From contig NZ_FCOB02000040.1 in NCBI RefSeq assembly GCF_001545075.1, positions 1-64,000 of the forward strand: a DNA stretch of 64,000 nt, read 5' to 3'. The position numbers and the translations under genes are program-made. Of this stretch, positions 50,825 through 60,086 are shown piece after piece. A model generated the notes under the pieces. It worked only from the letters and a program-made list of their open reading frames with translations, made no database searches and was not told where the DNA came from. The stretch's first letter is position 1, and the number at the start of each line of letters is the position of its first letter. This stretch comes from Caballeronia ptereochthonis (GTDB taxonomy: Bacteria; Pseudomonadota; Gammaproteobacteria; Burkholderiales; Burkholderiaceae).

Positions 50825-51256
50825 TCAGTGAACGAGGCGCTCGATCAGATGGACGAGCGCCCCGGGCGGATTGCCCTTCTGGCAATAGCCGTCGAACCCG
50901 GCATGCAGGCCTTCGGGCCGCACGCTCTCTTCGCCGAGCGCCGTGAACGCGATGATCACGGCGTCGCGCGTGCGCGCGATCCGGCGCAGCACGCGCGCAG
51001 TCGCGTAGCCGTCGTGCTCGGGCATGGTGATGTCGAGAATGACGACATGCGGCACCCACGGGTCGATCAGGTGCAGCGCGTCGACGCCGGAGAGCGCGAA
51101 GCGCGCATCGAATCCATCGGCTTTGAGCGCGGCCGCGAGTGCTTCGGCGCTGGACGCGTTGTCGTCGACGACCAGAATGCGCCACAGGTCGCGGTCCACG
51201 CCCACGCGGCGGTTCGACCACAGTGCGCAGCGAGGAGAATGCAGGGTTACGGACAT
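50825..51256 (-). CDS. Single-domain response regulator (receiver only)
   Basis: About 143 residues. After some 25 residues without homology, one receiver domain (about 26-143) has the acidic pair (VVDDN), the phosphoacceptor (VVILDITMPEHDG), the Thr (IAFTALG) and the Lys (YCQKGNPP). There is no output domain, so it should pass phosphate on or act through protein contacts. The ATG at 51256 is preferred to one seven codons upstream. No kinase is adjacent, though the hybrid kinase is 7 kb away. The gene follows the 152-codon hypothetical gene with 66 bp between. Confidence 0.82.
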   Translation of the reverse strand: MSVTLHSPRCALWSNRRVGVDRDLWRILVVDDNASSAEALAAALKADGFDARFALSGVDALHLIDPWVPHVVILDITMPEHDGYATARVLRRIARTRDAVIIAFTALGEESVRPEGLHAGFDGYCQKGNPPGALVHLIERLVH

Positions 51257-51322
51257 GGCCAATCGACGAATGCACACAACCGCACTGCAGCACGTTTCGC
51301 GCCCGGTCAGACCGGGCCGGGT

Positions 51323-51766
51323 TCAGGCGTCGCCGTCTTTCTTGCTCTTGCGCCGCTTGTTCGACGAACTGTCGCTCTCGCGCAGCCGCGCATTCGCCGC
51401 GACGAGCGATGCCGCGTCGCGCTGGCGCAACGCGAGATCCAGCTCGCCGAGCGCGCCGAGGAGCGCCGCCTGCTCGGTTTCGTCGAGCGGCGCCGGGCCG
51501 CGTCCGGACACGCGCCGCGCTTCCTTGTCGAGCCGCCTGAAGAGCTTCGCGCCGAAGCGCGTATCCAGCGCGCCCTCGCGCGCGAGCCCCGCGATCACCG
51601 ACGCGAGCCGGATGAGTCCTCCGGCGGTCGTCTGCGTCGCCCCGTCCAGATCGTCACGGTCTTCCACGGCCTTCTCCCCAGATTGGCACTCGGCGCCGCG
51701 CGCGCGGCGGAACTCCATGCAGGCTCCGCGTGTGCGCCCGTCCTGCGTGGCGCGATGATACGCCAT
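51323..51766 (-). CDS. Hypothetical protein, charged C-terminus
   Basis: About 147 residues, cytoplasmic, mainly helical by composition. A central part (LDGATQTTAGGLIRLASVIAG, then REGALDTRFGAKLFRRLD) precedes a Leu/Ala-rich helix and a very basic tail (NKRRKSKKDG). No domain is recognised. Start is uncertain: ATG at 51766 used; others at 51781 and 51718. The basic tail could bind nucleic acid or membrane. Transcribed with the receiver gene downstream, possibly as one unit. Divergent from zntB. Confidence 0.6.
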   Translation of the reverse strand: MAYHRATQDGRTRGACMEFRRARGAECQSGEKAVEDRDDLDGATQTTAGGLIRLASVIAGLAREGALDTRFGAKLFRRLDKEARRVSGRGPAPLDETEQAALLGALGELDLALRQRDAASLVAANARLRESDSSSNKRRKSKKDGDA

Positions 51767-51949
51767 CAATATGACAGTCATATTTGCACGAGCCGATGCC
51801 CATGCGGCGATTGTTTCACCGGCCGGTTCGCGCGCTACGATCGCGATTCAGGGCGCGACCGGTGGCACACTACCGCGTAGCAGCGCGCACGACTCGCGCA
51901 TCGAGGCGAGCGCCAGCAGACAGACCCAGAACCGCAACCGAATTCCCGC

Positions 51950-52972
51950 ATGAATCCCGCTACCCTGCAAAGAGCGCCCTACGGCTCCGATTTCTCCGGC
52001 CTCGTCTGCGGCTTCCGATTTCATGTCGATCGGCCCGGCGAGCCGATCGACGCCGAAGCCGCGAGCGAATGGCTCGCCCGCGGCGACACGACCAAGGAAT
52101 TCGTCTGGCTGCACTTCGATCTGGCGAACAGCTCGTGCGAACGCTGGATGCGAGGTCCCCTTGGCCTGCCCGACGCGTTCTTCGACACGCTGCACGAAGG
52201 CTCGCACTCGACGCGCATCGAGCATCAGGAAGGCGCGCTCTTCGCGGTCATCAACGACGTGATGTTCAACTTCGAGCTGACGCCCTCGGAAATCGCGACG
52301 CTGTGGGTCTACACGCATCAGAAGCTGCTCGTCACGGCGCGCCTGAAGCCGCTGCGCTCGGTCGATTCGCTGCGCGAGTCCGTCAGGCGCGGCGAGCTGT
52401 TCCGTTCTCCCGCCGAGCTGCTCGCGCATCTGCTGCGCGATCAGGCGGACCTGCTCGTGCATATCGTGCGGCGCACGAGCGTCGAGGTCGACGGCATCGA
52501 GGACCGCTTTCTCTCGATGCGCCGGACCGAAACCCGCACCGATCTCGGCGGCCTGCGGCGCGTGCTCGTGAGACTGCAGCGTCTGCTCGCGCCGGAGCCC
52601 GGCTCGGTGTTCCGCCTGCTCGCGCGGCCGCCGCGCTGGCTGCACGCGCAGGACATCCAGGACCTGCGCGACGCGACCGAAGAGTTCTCGCTCGTGCTCA
52701 ACGATCTCGCGGGGCTCGTCGAGCGCATCAAGCTTCTGCAGGAAGAAGTCGCGACGCGCATGGACGAGCAAAGCAACCGCACGCTCTTCACGCTGACGCT
52801 CGTGACCGTGCTCGCACTGCCGATCAATATCGTCGCGGGCTTTTTCGGCATGAACGTGGGCGGCATTCCGCTCGCGGAGAATCATCACGGCTTCTGGCTG
52901 CTGGTGGCGATCGTCGCGAGCTTCACCGCGCTGGCGGGATGGTGGGCGTTCCGGCGCAGCCGCAACCTGTAG
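51950..52972 (+). CDS. zntB: Zinc transporter ZntB (CorA family)
   Basis: A 340-residue 2-TM-GxN protein. The large N-terminal cytoplasmic domain (about 1-270) includes GALFAVINDVMFNFE and a long helix (RIKLLQEEVATRMDEQSNRTLF). Two membrane helices near the C-terminus carry the signature GFFGMNVGGIPL between them, the selectivity motif of the family. ZntB moves zinc across the inner membrane; proton-coupled uptake is described for the family, earlier reports said efflux. It is a single gene with no metal regulator beside it. Confidence 0.9.
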   Translation: MNPATLQRAPYGSDFSGLVCGFRFHVDRPGEPIDAEAASEWLARGDTTKEFVWLHFDLANSSCERWMRGPLGLPDAFFDTLHEGSHSTRIEHQEGALFAVINDVMFNFELTPSEIATLWVYTHQKLLVTARLKPLRSVDSLRESVRRGELFRSPAELLAHLLRDQADLLVHIVRRTSVEVDGIEDRFLSMRRTETRTDLGGLRRVLVRLQRLLAPEPGSVFRLLARPPRWLHAQDIQDLRDATEEFSLVLNDLAGLVERIKLLQEEVATRMDEQSNRTLFTLTLVTVLALPINIVAGFFGMNVGGIPLAENHHGFWLLVAIVASFTALAGWWAFRRSRNL

Positions 52973-53159
52973 CGGCGGGCACGCGTGATGCGGGGTGCGA
53001 TCGGCGGAACGCCAGAACGCCCGGATGCCCGCTTCAGCCGCGAGGTCCGCGCGCAGGTCGCTTATTTTGATTGCCCAATGTAATCCGTGCCCGTCAACCT
53101 GTGCTGCCCGATCCGACAGACTACCGCTTTATTTCCGCGAGCGGTCCTTTCGCCACGCG

Positions 53160-54785
53160 TCATGCCCGCCGCCATGTGCTCTCCTCGCCGTGTTCATGTG
53201 CGTCTGATTTGCCTCTGCGGACTGACCGATGGGCGCCGGGTAAAGTCTCCACCGGCACATTGAAGAAGCGGTCGCATGCCGAGCATTGGAACCGACGCAG
53301 TCGTCCGGTCGGAATGGACTTTCTGCGCATGAAACCCCGGGGTTTCGCCGGCGCTTCCTGTCCGCATTTCGGGCACGGGAGGATGGGCCACGCAGACTTC
53401 AGTCCGAGCCGGACACGTTGCTCATGGCGGCCGGACGAGTCGAGCTTGAGCAACCAGGCGCGAAACCGGCGGACCCATTCGGTGATTGTTTCGGGTGCGA
53501 CGCCGAACGTCCCGGCGGCATGCGCCGCCGGTCGGTGTTGCGACAGCCACGGCAGAAAGGCCATGAGCATATCCTTGCGCAACATCTTCGACATCGGCGT
53601 GCCGGTTGTCCGCAAGAACCTGCGCATGCACGTACCGCATTGAAATTCCGGCAGGCTCGGGGGCTTTCGATGTCGGCGGGTGAACCATGTGTTGCCGCCC
53701 AGGCAGTGCGGGCAGCACGGCACCGGCTCTGTCGCCTGCGAGAAGACCTTGGCGATTTCCGCCTCGAGATACGCGGTGAGCTCCGTATCCTCGGCGTAGC
53801 GACGCGGCAACGGACTCTTCGTGGTGAGCGGCTGTCGGAAGTCGAACCGGTGCGCCTGCGGCGCGGGCACATCGGGGGCGTTGACGGCAGGGACGTCGGG
53901 CCGTGGCGCCCGTGGCGGGATAGTCAGCACGCCCTGCTCCGCCCTCGCCAGGTCGGGAACCGGCCAGCCCTCCCGGCGACGCCGCCTGACTGCGGTCAAT
54001 GCCGGATCGTGTGCGATCTTCACGGCGATCCGCGTGCCGGTGTCGTCGGTGGTGAGCGACCCGATGCGGCCGCATTCCGGACACCTCACGCGGCGTCGGC
54101 CGTCTCCGCCAAAGCCGCCGCCCTTCATCTGTCCGCGATAACGGCAATGAGCGCAGATGCCTTGCGGCTGATACCGGATGCCGAGTTTCACGCGTCCAAT
54201 CCATTGACCATCGGGATCGTGCAGATCGATCAACTGCCGAAAGCGCATCAGCCAGTTCGACATGCCGCCGTACTCGAGGCCCAGTCGCCTTGACGCTTCT
54301 TCGAGCGGGATCGGCTGCGACAGCATCCGGATGAAAGCTGGCATCCTTTCCGGGAGGCGCAGGTTCGCGAGCGGCGAGCCGGTCAGACGGGTGAAGAAAC
54401 GCCGGCAGTCGCGGCACCGGAATAGCGGCAACTTGCTACGATGATTGTTCGAAAGCGCATGCAGGCGTGCATGCGCGCCGCCGCAGCGCGGGCACGGCGG
54501 TATTGGACGCGGATCGCGCGAGAAAAGCTCGTCCCACAGCGTCATCACGAACGCCGTCAATGCCGGATCGTCGGCGTCCGCGAATGCGCGTCGACTGCCG
54601 CTGGTCAGCGGCTGCGCGGCGTCGAACTGAAGCACGGGTTCATCATCTGCACTCTTCCGTGTCCGCCGTTTGCAGTGCGCCACGCAGCAGGTCAAGCCTT
54701 GGCAATAGTTCAGAGTACCGGCGGTTGAGACCCGCCAGGCAGTCGAAACGGGAGGGTTCCCGGGTGTTTGTCTGCATTCCGCCAT
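53160..54785 (-). CDS. DUF746 zinc-ribbon protein, transposase-like
   Basis: A 541-residue protein with several Cys4 zinc ribbons: CPRCGGAH...CRDC (about 97-128), CAHC...CPEC (about 212-242), CCPHCLGG...CGTC (about 360-385) and CPKC...CSAC (about 474-507). Two of them are followed by helix-turn-helix-like segments (ASRRLGLEYGGMSNWLMRFRQL, AAGTFGVAPETITEWVRRFRAW). It therefore looks like two tandem copies of an IS1-type DNA-binding module without a visible DDE catalytic domain. DUF746 is a short motif known from some transposases. It is transcribed after tssJ, 56 bp away. The start is uncertain (ATG at 54785 taken). A DNA-binding or domesticated role is inference. Confidence 0.75.
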   Translation of the reverse strand: MAECRQTPGNPPVSTAWRVSTAGTLNYCQGLTCCVAHCKRRTRKSADDEPVLQFDAAQPLTSGSRRAFADADDPALTAFVMTLWDELFSRDPRPIPPCPRCGGAHARLHALSNNHRSKLPLFRCRDCRRFFTRLTGSPLANLRLPERMPAFIRMLSQPIPLEEASRRLGLEYGGMSNWLMRFRQLIDLHDPDGQWIGRVKLGIRYQPQGICAHCRYRGQMKGGGFGGDGRRRVRCPECGRIGSLTTDDTGTRIAVKIAHDPALTAVRRRRREGWPVPDLARAEQGVLTIPPRAPRPDVPAVNAPDVPAPQAHRFDFRQPLTTKSPLPRRYAEDTELTAYLEAEIAKVFSQATEPVPCCPHCLGGNTWFTRRHRKPPSLPEFQCGTCMRRFLRTTGTPMSKMLRKDMLMAFLPWLSQHRPAAHAAGTFGVAPETITEWVRRFRAWLLKLDSSGRHEQRVRLGLKSAWPILPCPKCGQEAPAKPRGFMRRKSIPTGRLRRFQCSACDRFFNVPVETLPGAHRSVRRGKSDAHEHGEESTWRRA

Positions 54786-54841
54786 GCCTCGTCATTCGTC
54801 GGTTCCTCCCACACAGACCGCCCTCGAACCTGCTTCCGACT

Positions 54842-55372
54842 TCATCGGGAGGTGTTCTGAGGCGCGCCATTGGATGCGATGAGCAACTGGTCGACCAGTT
54901 CGAGCTTCAATGGCTTGTCGGCGGCGAGGTTTTTCTTCTCGATCACGTATTTCCAGCCGTCGCCGCTGCCCGGATTTCGGTAAAACGCGACGATCGCCAC
55001 GTATTTCGTGTCGGCCTGCATCGGCTGCGTGAGGCTCGCGGACGCCCCCGGGTTCAGCACGGAGGCAATGCTCGCCTGAAGATCCTGCGCGAGCATGGTC
55101 CGGTCGTTCCGCAGAAGATCCTCGTACGATGCGCCGTCGAACATCCCGCGGTCCTTGAGCTGATACACGCGTACCGCAACCGACGTCGGGCGGCCGGCGT
55201 CATCGGGGTTCAATGCTTCGCGCGCGGAAAGATCGACGTTGAGCACCTTGACCTGCTTGAAGAACACGGCGCGATACGCGCTGGATGACGCGTCCGAGAC
55301 GGACTGCCACGCGCCGCAACCCGACAGCAGCAAAGCGGACGCAAGCGTTGAAAGGGTGACACGGATGGGCAT
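54842..55372 (-). CDS. tssJ: Type VI secretion outer-membrane lipoprotein TssJ
   Basis: A 176-residue lipoprotein that anchors the TssJLM membrane complex at the outer membrane by contacting TssM. The signal peptide ends in a lipobox with Cys19 (LLLSGCGAW). The mature beta-sandwich has the family stretches VRVYQLKDRGMFDGASYEDLL and YVAIVAFYRNPG. AAGGAG five bases before the ATG at 55372 fixes the start; the longer frame is not lipoprotein-like. It follows tssG after 201 bp, an unusual gap in this otherwise tight cluster. tssL is not in the window. Confidence 0.93.
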   Translation of the reverse strand: MPIRVTLSTLASALLLSGCGAWQSVSDASSSAYRAVFFKQVKVLNVDLSAREALNPDDAGRPTSVAVRVYQLKDRGMFDGASYEDLLRNDRTMLAQDLQASIASVLNPGASASLTQPMQADTKYVAIVAFYRNPGSGDGWKYVIEKKNLAADKPLKLELVDQLLIASNGAPQNTSR

Positions 55373-55573
55373 CGGAGCTCCTTGATCCTGCATGGTGGCG
55401 TTGAGATTCGGCAGCCCGGCATGACTGCCCCAAACCACGTGAAGAGAAATCGGCCACGCTGAAGTTCGGTCTGGGCTGGCAGCCGAACGCTTTGGCGACG
55501 AGCACGCCGGGCAGCTTCCGGGTCTGCGCGTCGTAGTCCTGAACGGAAGCGCACGGCCATGATCTTTTCCCGG

Positions 55574-56680
55574 TCAGGCATGTCGTGGAGTCAGGTGTGG
55601 ATTGGGCCCGGGTGTGGGAAACGCTTCGTAGACGCCGAGAGCGATGTTGATGAAGCGTTCCTCGTCGGCGGGTAGTACGGTCGTCCAGCCAAGGCGCGGC
55701 GCCGTGCCGGTCGACGCGGGGCCGATGGCAGGTTCGGGCGCAAGCCGCGACGAAATTTCCATGCGCAGGTGCACGTCGGCCTTTACGCCTACATACAACC
55801 GCACGAACGCCATCAGCTCGCGATGCAGCCAGGCGCCGGGCAGGAGATCGTGGGCCTGCTGCGCATTGGCTGGACGCAGCGTCGCGCGTACCGCGCGGCT
55901 GCGATAGGCGAGTCGCCGGCCGAGCACATAGCCGCCCCCAAGACCCCGGCGCGTGCCGTCTTCTGAAGCAGCGGCAAGGCCCGCGGACGTCAGCGGCTGC
56001 GGCCGTCCGCCACGCGTGATGGCCGGAAAGAATTCGTCGACGCGCACGCCGGCACCGGGCACGGCCAGCGCGATGACGCCGGCGAGACCTTCCGGCGTGC
56101 GGGTGCGCTGGATCAGTAGCCCGAGCAGCGCCAGCATGCGCGAATCCGGCAGGCCGGCGCGCTGCGGCTTGTCGCCGCACCCGAAACCGGCCAGGCACAA
56201 CAGATTGCGCGAATGCGCGTCGCTGCCGCCTGGGCGGAAGCTTTCCGGATAGCGGTACTTCTTCCACGCGCGGTACAGCAGCGTGACGAAGCGGTGATTG
56301 AACTGGTCGAGAAACGCTTCGACGACTTCGTGCCCTTCCTCTCGCAGCACGATCTCATCGATCATGTGCGGGGGCATCGCCGCATCGACGCCATAGAGGC
56401 CCATGAAAGTCGTGCGCACGGTGGGTGGCGCAGCGGGCCCGAACGTGTCCGACCCGTCGTCGAATTCGACTGAGGCAATCTCGCCAGCCGGAAAACCGAT
56501 ACGCGGCCGCGGCCGGAAGCGCACCGGTTCGTGCTGGGGCGTATCTCGCGTGCCGAACCCCGGATGCGCCGGTACACACCCCTCGAGCAGCCGGCATAGC
56601 TGCATGAAGTTCATCTTGGGCGCGCGAGTAAGCAGCGAGGCGACGAGCGCCTCGAGATTCGGTAGCTCACGCGGTTTCAT
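55574..56680 (-). CDS. tssG: Type VI secretion baseplate subunit TssG
   Basis: A 368-residue cytoplasmic baseplate protein that forms the wedge with TssF, TssE and TssK. The N-terminus has FMQLCRLLEG, then EPVRFRPRPRIGFPAGEIASVEF, and the middle contains FLDQFNHRFVTLLYRAWKKYRYP, all typical. Its ATG (56680) overlaps the tssF stop in ATGA. Length is normal and the frame intact. Downstream, 201 bp without a convincing gene precede tssJ. Whether a working wedge can form depends on the state of tssF. Confidence 0.93.
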   Translation of the reverse strand: MKPRELPNLEALVASLLTRAPKMNFMQLCRLLEGCVPAHPGFGTRDTPQHEPVRFRPRPRIGFPAGEIASVEFDDGSDTFGPAAPPTVRTTFMGLYGVDAAMPPHMIDEIVLREEGHEVVEAFLDQFNHRFVTLLYRAWKKYRYPESFRPGGSDAHSRNLLCLAGFGCGDKPQRAGLPDSRMLALLGLLIQRTRTPEGLAGVIALAVPGAGVRVDEFFPAITRGGRPQPLTSAGLAAASEDGTRRGLGGGYVLGRRLAYRSRAVRATLRPANAQQAHDLLPGAWLHRELMAFVRLYVGVKADVHLRMEISSRLAPEPAIGPASTGTAPRLGWTTVLPADEERFINIALGVYEAFPTPGPNPHLTPRHA

Positions 56681-58490
56681 AGCGGCGCCCGTTGCGCCTT
56701 GCTGCGCGGCCAGCCGGTGCGGGTCTGCGACGGCAGGCTCACGATCGACAGCTTCGTGAACAGGTTGATTTCGGCATACTGCGCGAAGAAGCGGTGCAAC
56801 AACTCGCCGAACAGCATCACGTCACCCTCGCCCGCGAAGGCATGGGAATCGAGCGTTACCTCGATCAGCACGCCGCGCTCGACCGAGCCGCCCGAAACCT
56901 CCTCGAGCAGCTCCTGCGAAACCCGCAGGATGCCGGCGAGCCGCCGGCGGTTCAGTTCGTCGTTGGTCCAGTCGTAAAGCGCGAGCGCGCCGCGCAGTAC
57001 TTCCGCGTTCATCATCGACAGGAAATTCGGTGCGAGGTGCGACAGCACCCGCCACTGGAAACAGTCGCCGGTCGGCGGATAGAGCGGCAAGGTCGGCGCG
57101 ACCAGACTCTTCACGCCCACGACGTTCGGCGTACTCGCCGCCAGTCCGGCGATACTCGCTTCGCGCAAGCCCTTGCGCGGCAGCATGCCGTTCGTACCCG
57201 TTACGCGCAGCGACAGGCTTTCCTCCGGCAGCGTGTCCATCGTCTCCCACGCGTGGCCGCCGAGAATGACCCACGTCTCGTGCAGGCCCGATACCCCGGG
57301 GCGTACGCGTGCGTGGAAATACCGCTCCGGCGCTTCGTGGCGCAGCATGCCGCCGCGATGCCGGAACGTCGCGAACGGTACGTATTCGTACCGTTCGGCG
57401 GTTTCGTGGTCGAACGCCTCGATCGCATCGACCGAATACGTTTCGACGTGCTCGCCTTGGTGGCCGGCCGGCACCACGCGATATTCCGTCTCGTGGTGAT
57501 CGATTTCGATGGGCTCGGCGTCGAGTTCGAACAGGTTGATGACCGGCGTGCAGAACAGCCTCATGTTCTCGGCGCTGAATCGCTGGTCGGATGACACGTG
57601 TGCTTCAGCACGATCTCGAGTTCGAAGCGCGTCGACTTCTCTGGCAGCTTCGCGATGTCGAGCCCGCACAGGTCGATGAAGAGGAATTTCTCGCGAAACG
57701 TGAAGTACTCGAGCAGCAGCTGATAGCCCGAGAACGCCGCGTCGGCCTTTGGCCACAACCGCTCCTCGGTCGAAAACCCGGCTGCTTCGAGCGTGACGCC
57801 GGGAAGCGGCACCGCCTCTCCGTCGCGCACTTCCGGGATGCGCCACGCGATTGAATCGACCTGCCGCGTGAGCGCGAGATGCATCGCGCACGCGGTCGGC
57901 AGATCCGCATTCAGGTGCAGGCGCAACCGCGACAGATCTGTTTCCTTGCGGCGTGCCGACCCGTCGAGCGTGAAGCCGAGCCGGATCACCGAGCGGCCGT
58001 CGTGGCGCACAGTCGGGCCGGCATGTGTGATGGCGACCGGTTGCAGCGTGACCGGCTGCGTGGTCCGGTACAGGCACTGCACCGTCTTCGGTTTTGTGCC
58101 CTCCGCAGCCGCGACCGGCGGCACGGCGATCGGCGCGGAACGCACTGGCACGCCCGCCGGCACCACCTCCGTTTTCTGGAGCTTTTCCGCAAGCGGAATG
58201 AACTCGACGATCGACAGCGACGGAATCATCCGCAGGTAGTGCGGCCACAGCAGGCTCACGAGCCCCTCGGTCAGCTCGGGCAGCTCGTCGTCGAGTTTCT
58301 GCCGGAGCCGTCCGCTGAGAAACGCAAAGCCTTCAAAGAGCCGCTCGACATACGGATCGCGGTCGCCCACGCGATCGACGTTGAGCAGTCGCGCGCGGTC
58401 AGGATGCGCTTTCGCGAATTCCTTGCCGGACTCGCGCAGATAGCGCATCTCCGCTTCGTAATAGCGCAGGATCGGATCGTCGTTTTCCAT
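56677..58490 (-). pseudogene. tssF: Type VI baseplate subunit TssF, split by a frameshift
   Basis: The N-terminal half (58490-57561, about 309 aa, ILRYYEAEMRYLRESGKEFA) and the C-terminal half (frame reaching 56677; DQRFSAENMRLFCTP onward) lie in different frames. At 57602-57595 the coding strand reads CACACGTG; removing one CA restores a continuous 603-residue TssF of normal length. The N-terminal stop (57563-57561) overlaps an in-frame ATG (57564-57562) of the C-terminal half in ATGA, so both halves could still be translated in sequence. It may be a pseudogene, a phase-variable or split gene, or an assembly error. TssF is a core wedge component. Confidence 0.85.
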
Positions 58491-58502
58491 CAATGTGTGT
58501 GC

Positions 58503-60086
58503 TTATGAAAGAGTCAGCGCGCGTGCCGGATCGAGCACGGTCAGTTCCGCCTGCAGTTCGCCAATGCGGCGCGCGAGCGCCGGCTTGTCGGCATCCTTGC
58601 GATTGCTCATGGCCTTCAATGCACGGAGCAACTGCTGCTTGACCTCGAAGACGAGTGCCGGCTCCCAGCGCATGAGCGGCAATGAGCGCGCGCTGGCATC
58701 AAGTTCGGCGAGCAGTGCCAGTGCCGTGTCCGCGCGGCCGGCGTGATCGGCCAGGCGCGCCATCACGAGCCGCTGCAGGTAGCGATGACGGTCTGTCTTC
58801 AGGCCGGGCAGCGCTTCGAGCCAGCCGAAAGCGGCTTCGACGCCCTCGCGCCCAGCCAGCTCCCGCGCCTGCGCCTCGATCTCCGGCCAGCCGCCAGCCG
58901 TGCCGTCCTCGCTGTCGGCCGATACCGGCAGCGGCGCCACGGACTCGCCCGCTTCCAGATCGCGCACCACCGCGTGCCGCGCGATCCATTCGAGCGTCGC
59001 GTCGTCGGCGAATGAGGTGCCGTCGTTGAAGGCAAGCCGCTCGATGCCGGGCAAGCGTTCGAGGAACAGTGCGAAGTCGGCGCGCAGCAACTCGCGCCAC
59101 GTGCTGTACGGTGCGCCGACGTGATCGAGCGCGACATGCTGGAAATACTGCAGGTCGAACCACAGGTGATTGACCCCTTCCATGAACGCGCCCTCGACGC
59201 GCTCCAGCAGTTCGTGCCACTGCTTCTGCAGCACGAGCCGCTTCATTTGCTGCCGCAGTTCGCTGCGCGGTGGCACAAGGCGCGTGCGGGAAGCCGCGTC
59301 GGCCGGCGGCACCTCGTGCACCGTATCCCAGCGCACGCTGCGCACGAGTCGCACCGAGGGCAGGTAGCCGTTCTCCTGATCACGCAGCCACACCGCCATC
59401 GTGCGGGCCTGATCCAGCAGGTCCCGCGTTGACGCGATCACACCGGAGGCCGTGGTCGCCGGCGAAGGCGACGAGGGAAGTGCTGCGTCGTGCTCGGCGC
59501 TGCGAGCGGGTTCATTCTTCCGCTCGAACCGCGACACGAGCGGTTGCAGGTTCGGACGCGCGGCTGCGGGCCACGCCCCTGTATGCGCGACCAGCACGTC
59601 GAGTGCGGCCAGTGCGCGTTCGAGATCCGCCGGCGCGAACGCGCCGCGGCTTTCGAGCAACTCGATCATGCGGGTGGTGGCCAGCATCTCGAGGGCGCCC
59701 TTCTTCGCCTCGGCGCGTGCGGGCAGCACCGCTTCCCCGAACCGGTCGACGAGCGCGGCCGCCAGCTCGAGTCCATCCGCGAAGCCCGCGGGCCCGTCCT
59801 GCCGCAGCCGGGCGAACGCGTAGTAGCCGGCCAGACGCAGATCCTTGCCCGTTTCCCTGATTAGCTGTTCACAGGAACGGATGATCAGTCCGTCATCGAT
59901 GCCGGAGAGCTTTTGCGTTTCTTCCCGCAGCTCGAAAAACGTATCCTCATAGCCGGGATCGCGGCCAACGCCGCCGTCGCCGGGAAGGGGCAGCAGCCAC
60001 GCGGCCCACGCGTCAAGCCGCGTCCGCGCGAGCTGCTCGGCGTCATCGCGGGCCGGAAAAAGGCTCTTGAACAGTCCGCCCGGCAT
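58503..60086 (-). CDS. tssA: Type VI secretion protein TssA
   Basis: A 527-residue cytoplasmic assembly protein. The N-terminal ImpA-type domain contains LPGDGGVGRDPGYEDTFFE and SCEQLIRETGKDLRLAGYYA; a long Ala/Pro-rich linker (about 215-245) and a C-terminal VasJ-like domain (LEALPGLKTDRHRYLQRLVMARLADHAGR in part, about 440-475) follow. Such TssA forms cap the growing sheath or baseplate. The ATG at 60086 shares one base with the tssM stop (TAATG), so translation is coupled. tssF follows after 12 bp. Confidence 0.92.
   Translation of the reverse strand: MPGGLFKSLFPARDDAEQLARTRLDAWAAWLLPLPGDGGVGRDPGYEDTFFELREETQKLSGIDDGLIIRSCEQLIRETGKDLRLAGYYAFARLRQDGPAGFADGLELAAALVDRFGEAVLPARAEAKKGALEMLATTRMIELLESRGAFAPADLERALAALDVLVAHTGAWPAAARPNLQPLVSRFERKNEPARSAEHDAALPSSPSPATTASGVIASTRDLLDQARTMAVWLRDQENGYLPSVRLVRSVRWDTVHEVPPADAASRTRLVPPRSELRQQMKRLVLQKQWHELLERVEGAFMEGVNHLWFDLQYFQHVALDHVGAPYSTWRELLRADFALFLERLPGIERLAFNDGTSFADDATLEWIARHAVVRDLEAGESVAPLPVSADSEDGTAGGWPEIEAQARELAGREGVEAAFGWLEALPGLKTDRHRYLQRLVMARLADHAGRADTALALLAELDASARSLPLMRWEPALVFEVKQQLLRALKAMSNRKDADKPALARRIGELQAELTVLDPARALTLS

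Noticed and set aside
55210..55581. A possible gene between tssG and tssJ
   Set aside because: Most of it is an out-of-frame reading of tssJ; the unique part has no ribosome site and no family.
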